From: Shewanella intestini
Lineage (GTDB): Bacteria > Pseudomonadota > Gammaproteobacteria > Enterobacterales > Shewanellaceae
Reading direction: 5' to 3'
NCBI RefSeq assembly: GCF_018221465.1
Contig: NZ_JAAIKR010000014.1
Span: 62,001-126,000 of the forward strand
DNA: 64,000 bases
Shown: positions 48,492 to 57,223 of the stretch, in pieces
Layout of the letters: each line of letters starts with the position of its first letter
Position numbering within the stretch: the stretch's first letter is position 1
Program-made: the position numbers and the translations under genes
The notes under the pieces: model-generated
Databases searched by the model: none
Seen by the model: only the letters and a program-made list of their open reading frames with translations
Told to the model about the DNA's origin: nothing

Positions 48492-50249
48492 TTAAAGCCA
48501 TTGCTTTAGTTTCGCTTCGTCACTGATAGTTAAGGTCACGGTATCTTTTATGGCAGCGGTTAGTGTCATTTCGCCATGCATTAACTCATCGCGGCGGAAC
48601 CAATGCAGTGACACTTTATCACCAACTTGGTTTTGTTGAAGTTGCTTGTCAAAGTCGCCAGAGACTTGCAGATTATCAGCGGCAATTAATATATCACCGG
48701 CACTTAAGCCTGCAAGATGAGCAGGGCTGTTATGAGCAACAGTGTTAATCTTAATACCTATTGGTGCGGCAGAGTATTTCGCGCCAAATGCCAAAGCATG
48801 GCCAGTAAATTTAACGCCGCCTAAGTCTTTCGCACCTTCACTGGCACGCAGTGTCATAGTTACACCAACTTGTTCAAGTAATGGCGCAAGTGGTAAGTCT
48901 TCGGTTGAGTCAAGCAATGCAAATAACGTACTGCAATCGCGGCCAAGTAATTGTTCAACAATTTTTTGATGGCTGTCATCTTGAGTACCAATGCCTGTTA
49001 GGCCATGTTGTTGCCATAAAATTTTCATGACATCGTCAAGCGAGTATTGGCCGTTTGATTCAATGCGTAGGGTTAAATCAAGCATTAATGCGAACAATGC
49101 GCCTTTGGTGTAATAGCTAACAATGGCGTTGGCGGCATTTTCTTTTTGTTGATAAAAGGTCGTCCAAGTATTAAAGCTTGAGTCATTTAAGCTTTGTAAG
49201 AAACGCCCTTGACCACGGTAAACTCGGGTCATTAACTCACTGAGCATGTCTAAATATTGGTTTGCGTCAACGCGGCCGCTGCGGTAAGTAATAAAGTCAT
49301 CGAAATACGACGTGATACCTTCATACGCCCAAAGTTGTTTGGTGTACGACTCTTTACTTAAATCAAATGGGGTAAATTCAGCGGGTTTTATGCGTTTTAC
49401 ATTCCAGCTATGGAAGTACTCATGGCTACATAATGATAAATACGTGCGGTAACCGTCTTCTACTTTGCTGTCCATGTTCGTCGGTAAGTCGCTGCGAGAA
49501 CACATTAAGGCAGTTGATGCTTTGTGTTCTAGGCCACCAAAACCTTTATCTAACACGGTGGTCATAAACACGTAACGCTCAAACGGAGCTGGGCTGTCAA
49601 AAAAATCAATTTGATATTCACAGATAGCCGTTAAATCTTTGACGAGTCGCGCCATACAGGCTTTATGTTTACCACTGAGTACGATGTCATGAGGAACACC
49701 CTGTGCCATAAAGGTTTCAATGGTTAAGTCACCCATTTCAACGGGGTGATCAATTAAATCAGCGTAGCTATCTGCGCTGAAATTACCAAAGCCAAAAGTT
49801 TCACCCGATTGACGTGCCATGCTGGTGGCCACTTTCCAATCAGCTAACTCTGTTAATGCTGGGGCATCAATAGTGACACTGTGCGGGGTACTTTCTAGAC
49901 CGTTAGCCGCTAAAAATACACTACTGCCATTAAAGAAGCCGTGATTGGTATCAAGGTGGGCTGTACGTACGGATAAGTCCCATGCATAGACGTGGTATGT
50001 CACTACAACGTCAGCGCCGCTATTATTAATTTTCCATGTTTGTTTATCAATTTGGCTGACTGCAATGGGAGCATTATTGGTGTCAAATGCCTGTAAATTA
50101 ATAATGTTTTTGGCAAAATCACGGATCATATAACTGCCCGGTAGCCATGCAGGTAAAGACAAGATTTGCTCAGCGCTAGCGTTATTAAGGGTTAAAGTGA
50201 CAGCAAAAAGGTGCGCTTTGGGGTCAATGGCATGAATATGATAATGCAT
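48492..50249 (-). CDS. M61 family metallopeptidase with PDZ domain
   Basis: Zinc aminopeptidase-like protein related to glycyl aminopeptidase. The zinc site HEYFHSWNVKRIKP has the HExxH pattern and is followed by a downstream Glu in WAYEGITSYF. A PDZ domain occupies about the last 100 residues (HLAGLSAGDILIAADN). I start at Met 50249 (MHYHIHAIDPKAHLF), which gives 585 residues; an upstream in-frame start at 50321 adds 24 hydrophobic residues that could be read as a signal peptide, so location is uncertain. Confidence 0.88.
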   Translation of the reverse strand: MHYHIHAIDPKAHLFAVTLTLNNASAEQILSLPAWLPGSYMIRDFAKNIINLQAFDTNNAPIAVSQIDKQTWKINNSGADVVVTYHVYAWDLSVRTAHLDTNHGFFNGSSVFLAANGLESTPHSVTIDAPALTELADWKVATSMARQSGETFGFGNFSADSYADLIDHPVEMGDLTIETFMAQGVPHDIVLSGKHKACMARLVKDLTAICEYQIDFFDSPAPFERYVFMTTVLDKGFGGLEHKASTALMCSRSDLPTNMDSKVEDGYRTYLSLCSHEYFHSWNVKRIKPAEFTPFDLSKESYTKQLWAYEGITSYFDDFITYRSGRVDANQYLDMLSELMTRVYRGQGRFLQSLNDSSFNTWTTFYQQKENAANAIVSYYTKGALFALMLDLTLRIESNGQYSLDDVMKILWQQHGLTGIGTQDDSHQKIVEQLLGRDCSTLFALLDSTEDLPLAPLLEQVGVTMTLRASEGAKDLGGVKFTGHALAFGAKYSAAPIGIKINTVAHNSPAHLAGLSAGDILIAADNLQVSGDFDKQLQQNQVGDKVSLHWFRRDELMHGEMTLTAAIKDTVTLTISDEAKLKQWL

Positions 50250-50489
50250 ATAAAAATCCAGTAGTGGCAAGAAAAAAGGCAGGTAAAGTAGTATGCTGCC
50301 AAAAACGATATCAATAGGCAATCATTTGCCATAGATTGCTGGCTTTTGACTAATTTAACTAGAGTCTTATGCCTAAGCCTTGATAGTATTAACCATCTTA
50401 TCTTGAAGATGTAACTTGTTGATACGCCAGCAACACTAGCAGCTACAATTGATTTATCGTCACTTAACAAATCAACCTGAGGAAGCAAA

Positions 50490-50843
50490 ATGGCCGAAGA
50501 AACCCTATTTAGTAAAATTATCCGCCGTGAAATCCCTGCCGATATTCTGTACCAAGATGAATTAGTCACCGCATTTCGTGATATAGCCCCGCAAGCGCCA
50601 ACGCACATTTTAATTATTCCCAATCACCTGATCCCAACAACCAATGATGTTAAAGCCTCTGATGAGCTTGCATTAGGACGGATGATGACCGTCGCAGCTA
50701 AATTAGCCGCTGAAGAAGGTATTGCAGAAGATGGATATCGCTTAATCATGAATTGCAATAAATATGGCGGCCAAGAGGTTTACCATATTCATTTACATTT
50801 AGTCGGCGGCAAACCATTAGGGCGAATGATTGGTCATGACTAA
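50490..50843 (+). CDS. hinT: HIT family purine nucleoside phosphoramidase
   Basis: Hydrolyses adenosine phosphoramidates and acyl-adenylates. At 117 residues it matches HinT. The histidine triad is [13 protein letters not shown] near the C-terminus, and [17 protein letters not shown] is the typical N-terminus. GAGGAAG precedes the ATG. It heads a four-gene run ending with the YcfL-like lipoprotein; in E. coli hinT is likewise followed by ycfL. Confidence 0.96.
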   Translation: MAEETLFSKIIRREIPADILYQDELVTAFRDIAPQAPTHILIIPNHLIPTTNDVKASDELALGRMMTVAAKLAAEEGIAEDGYRLIMNCNKYGGQEVYHIHLHLVGGKPLGRMIGHD

Positions 50844-51369
50844 ACCTGTTGATAAAACCTTGAAAGTGAGTCCGGAATTTTTTCCGTTGACTGAAGTCGC
50901 TACGCGTTTTGTTAACCAATTGGCCCAATGTCGCCGTTTAGGATTTGAGGTCAAAGAAGCCAGTGAGCATCATGTATTAATTGAGCTACCTTATAGCCAA
51001 GATATTATTGGCGACCCCGATACCGGTGTAATCCACGGCGGAGTCATTACTACCTTAATTGACACCGGTTGTGGCTGCGCGGTGGTATGCGCAATTTTAG
51101 ATAAATTTGAATCGTTAGAATTATCACCCACGTTAGACTTACGCGTTGACTACATGCGCCCAGCTGAACCCAATAAAGCGGTGTATGTCTTTGCCGAGTG
51201 TTACCGCTTAACCTCAAGTGTTGCTTTTACTCGCGCTATTGCATATCAAGATAGTATTGATCGACCTGTCGCTCATGCTGTGGGCTCGTTTATGCGCATT
51301 AGCCCAGAAATGATAGGTGAAGACTTTAGACAAGCATTAATGGGTAACTTGCCTAAGGAGCAACAATGA
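50836..51369 (+). CDS. hotdog-fold thioesterase (PaaI type) 1
   Basis: Acyl-CoA thioesterase of the hotdog fold, about 177 residues. The core motif is [19 protein letters not shown], with the active-site region HGG followed by an acidic residue, and later [12 protein letters not shown] start at the ATG at 50836, which overlaps hinT by 8 nt, rather than at the upstream TTG. It overlaps the next thioesterase by 4 nt, so the pair is translationally coupled and may function as a complex. Confidence 0.9.
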   Translation: MTKPVDKTLKVSPEFFPLTEVATRFVNQLAQCRRLGFEVKEASEHHVLIELPYSQDIIGDPDTGVIHGGVITTLIDTGCGCAVVCAILDKFESLELSPTLDLRVDYMRPAEPNKAVYVFAECYRLTSSVAFTRAIAYQDSIDRPVAHAVGSFMRISPEMIGEDFRQALMGNLPKEQQ

Positions 51370-51818
51370 ACGAGCAAGCTAATGCTAGCGGTGTCCATGA
51401 CATAGTGCAGCGCGCAATTGCCACTAATGACTACAGTTATCTACTTGAAAAAGTGCCATATTCGCAATTTATTGGTATGTCAGTTGAACGTTTTGGCGAT
51501 GAAATGGTGTTTAAATTACCCGCGAAAGATGACAACATTGGTAATCCTATTTTGCCAGCTATTCACGGTGGCGTGATTGCTGGGTTTATGGAAATGTCGG
51601 CTATAGTACAATTAATGGTGTTTATGCAAGCGAAGCAAGTGCCTAAAATTGTCGACTTTTCAATTGATTATTTACGCGCAGGTTTGCATCAAGACAGTTT
51701 TGCAGAATGTAAAATTACTCGTCAAGGGCGTCGCGTAGCCAACGTGAGTATTAATTGCTGGCAGTCGAACCGTAAACAACTTATTGCGACCGCCAGAGCG
51801 CACTTTTTATTAGAATAA
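51366..51818 (+). CDS. hotdog-fold thioesterase (PaaI type) 2
   Basis: Second hotdog protein of 150 residues with AIHGGVIAGFMEMSAIVQ and a later VDFSIDYLRAG segment, parallel to its upstream neighbour. AAGGAG lies inside the preceding gene just before the ATGA overlap. Substrates are unknown for both. Confidence 0.9.
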   Translation: MNEQANASGVHDIVQRAIATNDYSYLLEKVPYSQFIGMSVERFGDEMVFKLPAKDDNIGNPILPAIHGGVIAGFMEMSAIVQLMVFMQAKQVPKIVDFSIDYLRAGLHQDSFAECKITRQGRRVANVSINCWQSNRKQLIATARAHFLLE

Positions 51819-51828
51819 GGAGAACAGC

Positions 51829-52221
51829 ATGAAACTGATTAAATGGGTGATGTTAGTTGTAACATTCACACTTGTTGGTTGTGCCAATCATACTTCAGGA
51901 TTAGCGATTAGCTCTGATGGTAATGTGCGAGCAGACAATAGCAGCCTAGCGCGTGAGGTAGCAACAAGTGATGCTCGCGCTAGAATGGTTGGCGATATCA
52001 TGCAAGGTTCTGTTGTTATTAGCAGTAAAGTGTCAACGGATATGCGTTTGCAGTATAAATTTACTTGGTATGACATTAGTGGTTTTGTTATTGATGAGCA
52101 AGCCAATTCTTGGCAATCAGCAACGCTTCATGGCATGCAAAATATACAAGTAACATCAGTTGCACCAAATGCCACGGCAACGCGTTTTGAAGTATACGTT
52201 CGTAAAGCGTTTTCAAACTAG
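51829..52221 (+). CDS. ycfL: YcfL-like lipoprotein (DUF1425)
   Basis: Small lipoprotein of 130 residues; lipobox LVGC places the modified Cys near residue 18. The C-terminal portion reads LQYKFTWYDISGFVIDE, then WQSATLHGMQN, the pattern of the YcfL family. AAGGAG lies just before the start. In E. coli ycfL is followed by lpoB and thiK. Here lpoB is absent, and the thiamine locus comes next. Confidence 0.85.
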   Translation: MKLIKWVMLVVTFTLVGCANHTSGLAISSDGNVRADNSSLAREVATSDARARMVGDIMQGSVVISSKVSTDMRLQYKFTWYDISGFVIDEQANSWQSATLHGMQNIQVTSVAPNATATRFEVYVRKAFSN

Positions 52222-52315
52222 CAAGTAGGCAGGGGTAGGCTTGTGGTTTATAACAAACAGTGGCCATAATATAACCCCATAAGGCTGTCCAGCCTGACGG
52301 ATTTATATGAACATG

Positions 52316-52350
52316 AAAGCCTCAATGTTGAACTGACATTGAGGCTTTTT
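52316..52350 (+). terminator. terminator of the hinT-ycfL operon
   Basis: Stem AAAGCCTCAATGT/ACATTGAGGCTTT with a 7-nt loop and a T-run, about 100 bp after ycfL. Confidence 0.9.
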
Positions 52351-52537
52351 GTTGGCTGTTTTTTATCTTGTGAATCAACGCAATTACAATCCAGCTGACT
52401 AAAAGCACCGTGGTAAAGGTTAGCGGGGGAGACGTTGACTTACTCGTCGTCCAAAAGGTGCTATTCAAGATGAATAAAGTTGTCAATAAAGTGAGCGATA
52501 GCAGGTGTAAATCTTTGGTCTATTGGGTATACTTCCG

Positions 52538-52630
52538 CTCGCCAAGGGGTGTCAGTATTGCTGACTGAGACGTATTTCACGAACCCTTAGAACCTGATCC
52601 GGCTAATACCGGCGTAGGAATGGGCCACGC
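52538..52630 (+). promoter_or_regulatory. TPP riboswitch aptamer (THI element)
   Basis: The conserved core is present in order. GGGGTGTC opens the element, GACTGAGA follows, then ACCCTTAGAACCTGATCC, and it closes with GGCTAATACCGGCGTAGGAA. A P4 stem CCGG/CCGG surrounds CTAATA. It lies about 65 bp upstream of a TonB receptor gene, which marks that gene as a thiamine transporter. Confidence 0.97.
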
Positions 52631-52662
52631 TAATTATCTGTGCACCTTATATTACTATGCTT

Positions 52663-52692
52663 GCCGGATCTCAAAATTGGAATTTGAGGTCC
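52663..52692 (+). promoter_or_regulatory. riboswitch expression platform (SD-sequestering hairpin)
   Basis: GGATCTCAAA (52666-52675) pairs with TTTGAGGTCC (52683-52692) with one G-U pair, burying the GAGG ribosome binding site four bases before the ATG. GCCGGATC at 52663-52670 is a perfect complement of GATCCGGC at 52596-52603 inside the aptamer. The two pairings are mutually exclusive. Confidence 0.8.
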
Positions 52693-52693
52693 T

Positions 52694-54868
52694 ATGTTGT
52701 CAATTAAAAAAAAATCTATTCTCGCACTGGCCGTCGCTGCCAGTTTCAGTACTCAAGTCGTTGCTGCACCAACCAACACCCAAGACGAAGAACCTATGGA
52801 AGTGGTTGTCGTAAATGCCGACTTTAACAATATCAATATCGAACAAATGCCATCGAGTGTCACCGTGATTGGTGAACAACAAATTCAAGATGAAGGCGCT
52901 GAGCATTTTCAAGATGTATTAAATTCAATTGCCAACTTTAACTGGTCTGGTGGGAGTTCTCGTCCGCGTTATTTTCAAATTCGTGGCGTCGGTGAACAAG
53001 AACAATACCAAGGTGCGCCTAACTCCTCGGTGGGGTTTGTGGTTGACGATATTGACTTATCTGGCCTAGGCATGGTGTCAAGCATGTATGACATGCAGCA
53101 AGTTGAAGTGCTTCGCGGCCCACAAGGTACCCAATACGGTGCTAATGCACTAGCAGGGTTAATTTACCTTAAAAGTAATGACCCAACCGATACTTTTGAA
53201 CATGGTGCAAAAGTCAGTTTAGGTGATGATGACCTAACTACGTTTTCAGGTTTTAGCTCAGGCCCATTAACTGACTCAGGTAAGTTGCTTTACCGTGTTT
53301 CGGTAGAAAAACATGACCAAAATGGCTTTATGACTAATGATTACCTTGGTCGTGATGATACCAATAAACGTGACGAGTTAAGTGCTAAAGCCAAAATCCG
53401 TTGGTATATGAGCGACGATCTTCAAGCTGATTTAACCTTGCTACATGCTAATTTCGACAATGGTTACGATGTGTGGACATTAGACAATAATGGCACTAAT
53501 AGTCTGACCGATGTGCCTGGCGTTGATACCCAAAAAACCACTGGCGTAGGGCTTAAATTAACCTATTCTGGTTTCAAAACCGCTGAATTAACCTCGTTAA
53601 CCTCATTTGCTAATACTGACCATCGCCAAATGTATGATGGAGATTGGGCAAACCCTGATTATTGGGCAGATAAAGAGTGTACTGAATATGACGATGACTG
53701 GAATCCAATTGGTACTAGTCCATGTCACTATGATTACACTTGGGATAAAGCGGCTAAGCGTAAAACCCTGACGCAAGAGTTGCGCTTAACCTCTACTCAA
53801 GATGGGCGTATTTTCAATGGTTCCACTGACTGGCTAGTGGGCGTTTATGCGATGAACTTAAAAGAAGATAACGATTTATATTCTGAATACAACGGCGACC
53901 CAGATGAAGTGTTGCAGTCTGAATACGAAGCATCAAACTATGCCGCTTTTGTACAATTAGATAGTCAGCTAGGTGACGGATATTTACTCTCAACTGGACT
54001 GCGTTTTGAACGTCGTGTAAGTGAATATAGTGACACCAATAATGATAACTTTTCACCAAGTGAAAACATGTGGGGCGGCCATATTGCGTTATCGAAAGTC
54101 ATTAATGCCGATCATAATGCCTATATTCGTGTTGCAAGAGGCTACAAAGCGGGTGGATTTAACATGACGTTGCCTGTTGAATTCGCAGACAAAAAAGAGT
54201 TCAGTGCTGAAACGCTGTATAACTATGAAATTGGTCTGAAATCAATGTGGCTAAATGGAGATGTTGCGACCAATATAGCGCTGTTTTATATGGACAGACG
54301 CGATCAACAAGTATCAGCATCGTTACAAGACCCTGACGATCAACAACGGTTTATCTTGTTCACTGAAAACGCTAGCAGTTCAGATAATTATGGCGCGGAG
54401 TTAGATGCAAAATGGTATGCCAATGACAATATTGAAGTGTATGGCAGCCTAGGTTTACTTAATGCCACTTATGGCGATTATGTATACCAAGACAAAAATG
54501 GTAACCCCGTTGATCTTACTGGACGTGAATTAGCTCACTCACCAAAAGCAACTTATAGCTTAGGCGTGACTTATTTTGCCGACAGTGGTTGGTTTGCTAA
54601 TGTGAACGCAAGCGGTAAGTCTGATTTCTATTATTCAGATAGCAATGATTCTCAATCTGAACCATACACCATTATTAATGCACGTATTGGTTATGAAACC
54701 GATACTTGGTCTGCCTACCTTTGGGGACGTAACCTAGCCGACAAACAATACGGCACGCGTGGTTTCTATTTTGGTAACGAACCCGATCAAGACTGGGCTG
54801 ATAAACAATATATTCGTTATGGTGACCCACGTCAGTTAGGTGTCACATTTGATTATAAATTTATGTAA
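52694..54868 (+). CDS. TonB-dependent thiamine receptor
   Basis: Outer-membrane transporter predicted to import thiamine or a related compound. Its 724 residues comprise a signal peptide (about 1-25, ending VVAAP), a TonB-box-like region (EPMEVVVVNADF), a plug domain with the motif VEVLRGPQGTQYGANALAGLI and a 22-strand-type barrel ending FDYKFM. The substrate is inferred from the TPP riboswitch directly upstream and the thiamine genes downstream. Translation is probably blocked when TPP is abundant. An overlapping frame starting at 52620 is not a gene. Confidence 0.92.
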   Translation: MLSIKKKSILALAVAASFSTQVVAAPTNTQDEEPMEVVVVNADFNNINIEQMPSSVTVIGEQQIQDEGAEHFQDVLNSIANFNWSGGSSRPRYFQIRGVGEQEQYQGAPNSSVGFVVDDIDLSGLGMVSSMYDMQQVEVLRGPQGTQYGANALAGLIYLKSNDPTDTFEHGAKVSLGDDDLTTFSGFSSGPLTDSGKLLYRVSVEKHDQNGFMTNDYLGRDDTNKRDELSAKAKIRWYMSDDLQADLTLLHANFDNGYDVWTLDNNGTNSLTDVPGVDTQKTTGVGLKLTYSGFKTAELTSLTSFANTDHRQMYDGDWANPDYWADKECTEYDDDWNPIGTSPCHYDYTWDKAAKRKTLTQELRLTSTQDGRIFNGSTDWLVGVYAMNLKEDNDLYSEYNGDPDEVLQSEYEASNYAAFVQLDSQLGDGYLLSTGLRFERRVSEYSDTNNDNFSPSENMWGGHIALSKVINADHNAYIRVARGYKAGGFNMTLPVEFADKKEFSAETLYNYEIGLKSMWLNGDVATNIALFYMDRRDQQVSASLQDPDDQQRFILFTENASSSDNYGAELDAKWYANDNIEVYGSLGLLNATYGDYVYQDKNGNPVDLTGRELAHSPKATYSLGVTYFADSGWFANVNASGKSDFYYSDSNDSQSEPYTIINARIGYETDTWSAYLWGRNLADKQYGTRGFYFGNEPDQDWADKQYIRYGDPRQLGVTFDYKFM

Positions 54869-54921
54869 TCAATGATTTTTAGCGCGATATGTCAGTGGCA
54901 TTATCGCGCAACGCTTTCACT

Positions 54922-54963
54922 TTAGTGCTTAGTGCTTAGTGCTTAGTGCTTAGTGCTTAGTGC
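54922..54963. repeat. tandem repeat, unit TTAGTGC
   Basis: Six perfect 7-bp copies lie between the receptor stop and the YkoF-like gene, about 90 bp before the latter. Related degenerate bits (TTAGTGTTAGTGC) continue to about 54984. Read in another phase the unit is GCTTAGT. Confidence 0.95.
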
Positions 54964-55050
54964 TATAGCATTTTAGTGTTAGTGCTTTTGCACAATAACG
55001 TTTGTGCTTTAGTGCATTTTGTTCACATTCAAAAATACAAAGGTATTATT

Positions 55051-55311
55051 ATGAAGTTAACTGCCGAAATCAGTATGTATCCGTTAAATGAAAACTACCT
55101 TGAACCTATTCAATGGTTCATTGCCCGTGTTGACAGTTATAACAACATTGAACGAGTGACCAATGCCATGGCGACCCAAATTACCGGTGAGTATGTCGAT
55201 GTTATGAATATGCTGGCAGTTGAAATGGAAGCGGCACATAAGAAATGGGGTAAAGCGGCATTTGTATGTAAGTTTCTAGGCGGTGAATTAGACCTGAGCC
55301 ACAGTGAATAA
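55051..55311 (+). CDS. YkoF-like thiamine/HMP-binding protein
   Basis: Small soluble protein of 86 residues (MKLTAEISMYPL onward) with the Ykof ferredoxin-like fold signature near the start and the tail LGGELDLSHSE. Bacillus YkoF has two such domains and binds thiamine or HMP; this is a single-domain form. I start at 55051, with AAAGG about eight bases upstream, and reject the in-frame start at 54976, which would add a 25-residue leader without support. No signal peptide is visible, so it should be cytosolic. Confidence 0.8.
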   Translation: MKLTAEISMYPLNENYLEPIQWFIARVDSYNNIERVTNAMATQITGEYVDVMNMLAVEMEAAHKKWGKAAFVCKFLGGELDLSHSE

Positions 55312-55431
55312 ACAGCGATTAACGCCTGATTATGGCGGCATTTGTTCATAGCATGATGACAATCGTGCTATGAAATAGTATCAACCATACGTATCTTTTT
55401 TATAAAATTATTCGATAAACAAGGCCTGTTA

Positions 55432-56082
55432 ATGTTTGACACATTATTAAAAGCGGTTGCTGAGATAGAAATTATGACGGCATGGGAGCTATTAGCAGTT
55501 GTATTAGCTATCGCGTATTTATGGTTAGCAATGAAAGCGAATAAACTGTGTTGGTTGGCCGCTTTTGTCAGCACCGCAATATACACTGTGTTATTTTGGC
55601 ATGTTTCATTACTGATGGAATCCGTGTTGAATATCTATTATATGGCAATGGCTGTATATGGTTTTTGGATGTGGACTAATACAAACAGTCATAATAACGA
55701 GACGCATCACCGTGCCAATAGCGCCTTGCCAATAGTGTCTTGGTCACTGCAAAAACACGGCATGATAATCGCTATGACGAGTCTGGTATCGCTTATTGTG
55801 GGCTATTTGATGAGCCAATATACTCAAGCATCATTTGCCTATCTTGATGCTGCAACCACCTGTTTTGCCGTAATGACAACCTATTTAGTGGCTAAAAAAG
55901 TGCTAGAAAACTGGTTGTATTGGGTAGTAATAGACGCGGTGAGTATTTATTTGTACTTTCAAAAAGGGCTAATGCTTACCACGGTGTTATTTGTTGGTTA
56001 CGTGTTCATGGCCGCGTTTGGCTACCTGATGTGGAAAAAACGCATAACTGACACTAATAGCATGACGTTGCAGGTACAATAG
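55432..56082 (+). CDS. pnuT: PnuT-like thiamine transporter (PnuC family)
   Basis: Inner-membrane facilitator of 216 residues with about seven hydrophobic segments. PnuC-family marks are LNIYYMAMAVYGFWMW and, in the last third, WLYWVVIDAVSIYLYFQKG. PnuC carries nicotinamide riboside, but members in thiamine-regulated loci are named PnuT and carry thiamine; the context here favours the latter. The kinase gene starts one base after this stop, and phosphorylation would trap the imported vitamin. Confidence 0.88.
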   Translation: MFDTLLKAVAEIEIMTAWELLAVVLAIAYLWLAMKANKLCWLAAFVSTAIYTVLFWHVSLLMESVLNIYYMAMAVYGFWMWTNTNSHNNETHHRANSALPIVSWSLQKHGMIIAMTSLVSLIVGYLMSQYTQASFAYLDAATTCFAVMTTYLVAKKVLENWLYWVVIDAVSIYLYFQKGLMLTTVLFVGYVFMAAFGYLMWKKRITDTNSMTLQVQ

Positions 56083-56083
56083 G

Positions 56084-57223
56084 GTGTTTTTAACGCATAT
56101 GCAGGGGGTGTTAACATCACACCAGCAACAGGTGTTGCTAACAATGCCTGCAGCGTTGTTAGCAAAGTTAAGTCGTGATTGTGTTGATGTTTCATTGCTC
56201 AGTGCTGGGCTAAGTAATCAAAATTTCAGACTGCATTGCCGCGAAGGTGACAAAGTACTACGGGTAAATACTCAGGCCAGTGATTGGTGTAACCGCCAAC
56301 TTGAAATAGATTGCTGGCAACAAGCACATGGGCAAAAACTAGCGCCAGCTTTATTGTGGTACTCACCATGCTATCAATTTTATATCAGCGAGTTCATTGA
56401 GCAGCCGCTTTTCAATTGGAGCGATTTGTACTGTGAAAAAGGCATTGAATCGCTACCATTACAACAAGATCAATGCTTGAAACAACACTTTTCTAGCCAA
56501 TTGTTAGCAGGGCATCTAACTGAAGATAAATATTCAAACCAAAGTAATCAACAAGGTTATCAAATTGAACAAGTGCATAAGCAAGATCCATCAAGCCTGC
56601 TTGTTGAATTGTTAACCCGTCTACATCAGTTACCTGTACCAAAGCAGGTTATGTCAGTCACCGGCCAATACCAACAATATTTGACTCAATTACAAACGCT
56701 TGCTCAGCATCAGCAGGACTATCCTGCTCAGGCGCAATTAGGTCACTCATGGCAGCGCAGCTTCACTTTGTTTACCCATACTGTTACCGATATAAAACAC
56801 TGGTTAGCAACCCTAGAGCAGTGTTTAATCAAACCGTGCTTTTGTCACCGAGACTTATCACCCTTTAATATCTTGCTAGCAGCGGATGCCAAACAGCAAA
56901 AACTAGTTTGTATCGACTTTGAATATGCCGTCGCAAGCCATCCGTTATTTGATTTAGCAAGTGTCCTTGCTACGCACAGCTTAAGCCGTGCGCAATATGA
57001 TGTAGTTATTGAACAATATATTGGTTTTCAGCTCAGCTTACCTTCACCTAACTTAACCGGCGATTGTTACCTTGCTGTCGATGCTGCGATTAACCTGTTT
57101 TGGACATTTGCGGCAATGTGGGCATTGTTAATGTTAGCAAAAACAGCAGATGACCATGGACCTGCTAATCAAGTTGATTATCAAGCTTATTTTGAACAAT
57201 ACTTAAAGCTTATTGGGCGTTAG
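56084..57223 (+). CDS. thiamine-kinase-like phosphotransferase
   Basis: Choline/aminoglycoside kinase-fold enzyme predicted to phosphorylate thiamine imported by the preceding transporter. Catalytic Brenner motif HRDLSPFNIL (about residue 259-268) and the metal-binding DFEYA (about 287-291) are intact. At 379 residues it is about 100 longer than E. coli ThiK, mostly from a Gln-rich insertion at about 135-175. The GTG at 56084 is kept because AGG lies about eight bases upstream; an ATG at 56099 is an alternative. Whether it makes thiamine monophosphate is not proven by sequence. Confidence 0.82.
   Translation: MFLTHMQGVLTSHQQQVLLTMPAALLAKLSRDCVDVSLLSAGLSNQNFRLHCREGDKVLRVNTQASDWCNRQLEIDCWQQAHGQKLAPALLWYSPCYQFYISEFIEQPLFNWSDLYCEKGIESLPLQQDQCLKQHFSSQLLAGHLTEDKYSNQSNQQGYQIEQVHKQDPSSLLVELLTRLHQLPVPKQVMSVTGQYQQYLTQLQTLAQHQQDYPAQAQLGHSWQRSFTLFTHTVTDIKHWLATLEQCLIKPCFCHRDLSPFNILLAADAKQQKLVCIDFEYAVASHPLFDLASVLATHSLSRAQYDVVIEQYIGFQLSLPSPNLTGDCYLAVDAAINLFWTFAAMWALLMLAKTADDHGPANQVDYQAYFEQYLKLIGR

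Noticed and set aside
52620-52814. 64-codon frame overlapping the riboswitch and receptor start
   Set aside because: It overlaps the expression platform and the real gene in another frame; the receptor signal peptide explains the region.
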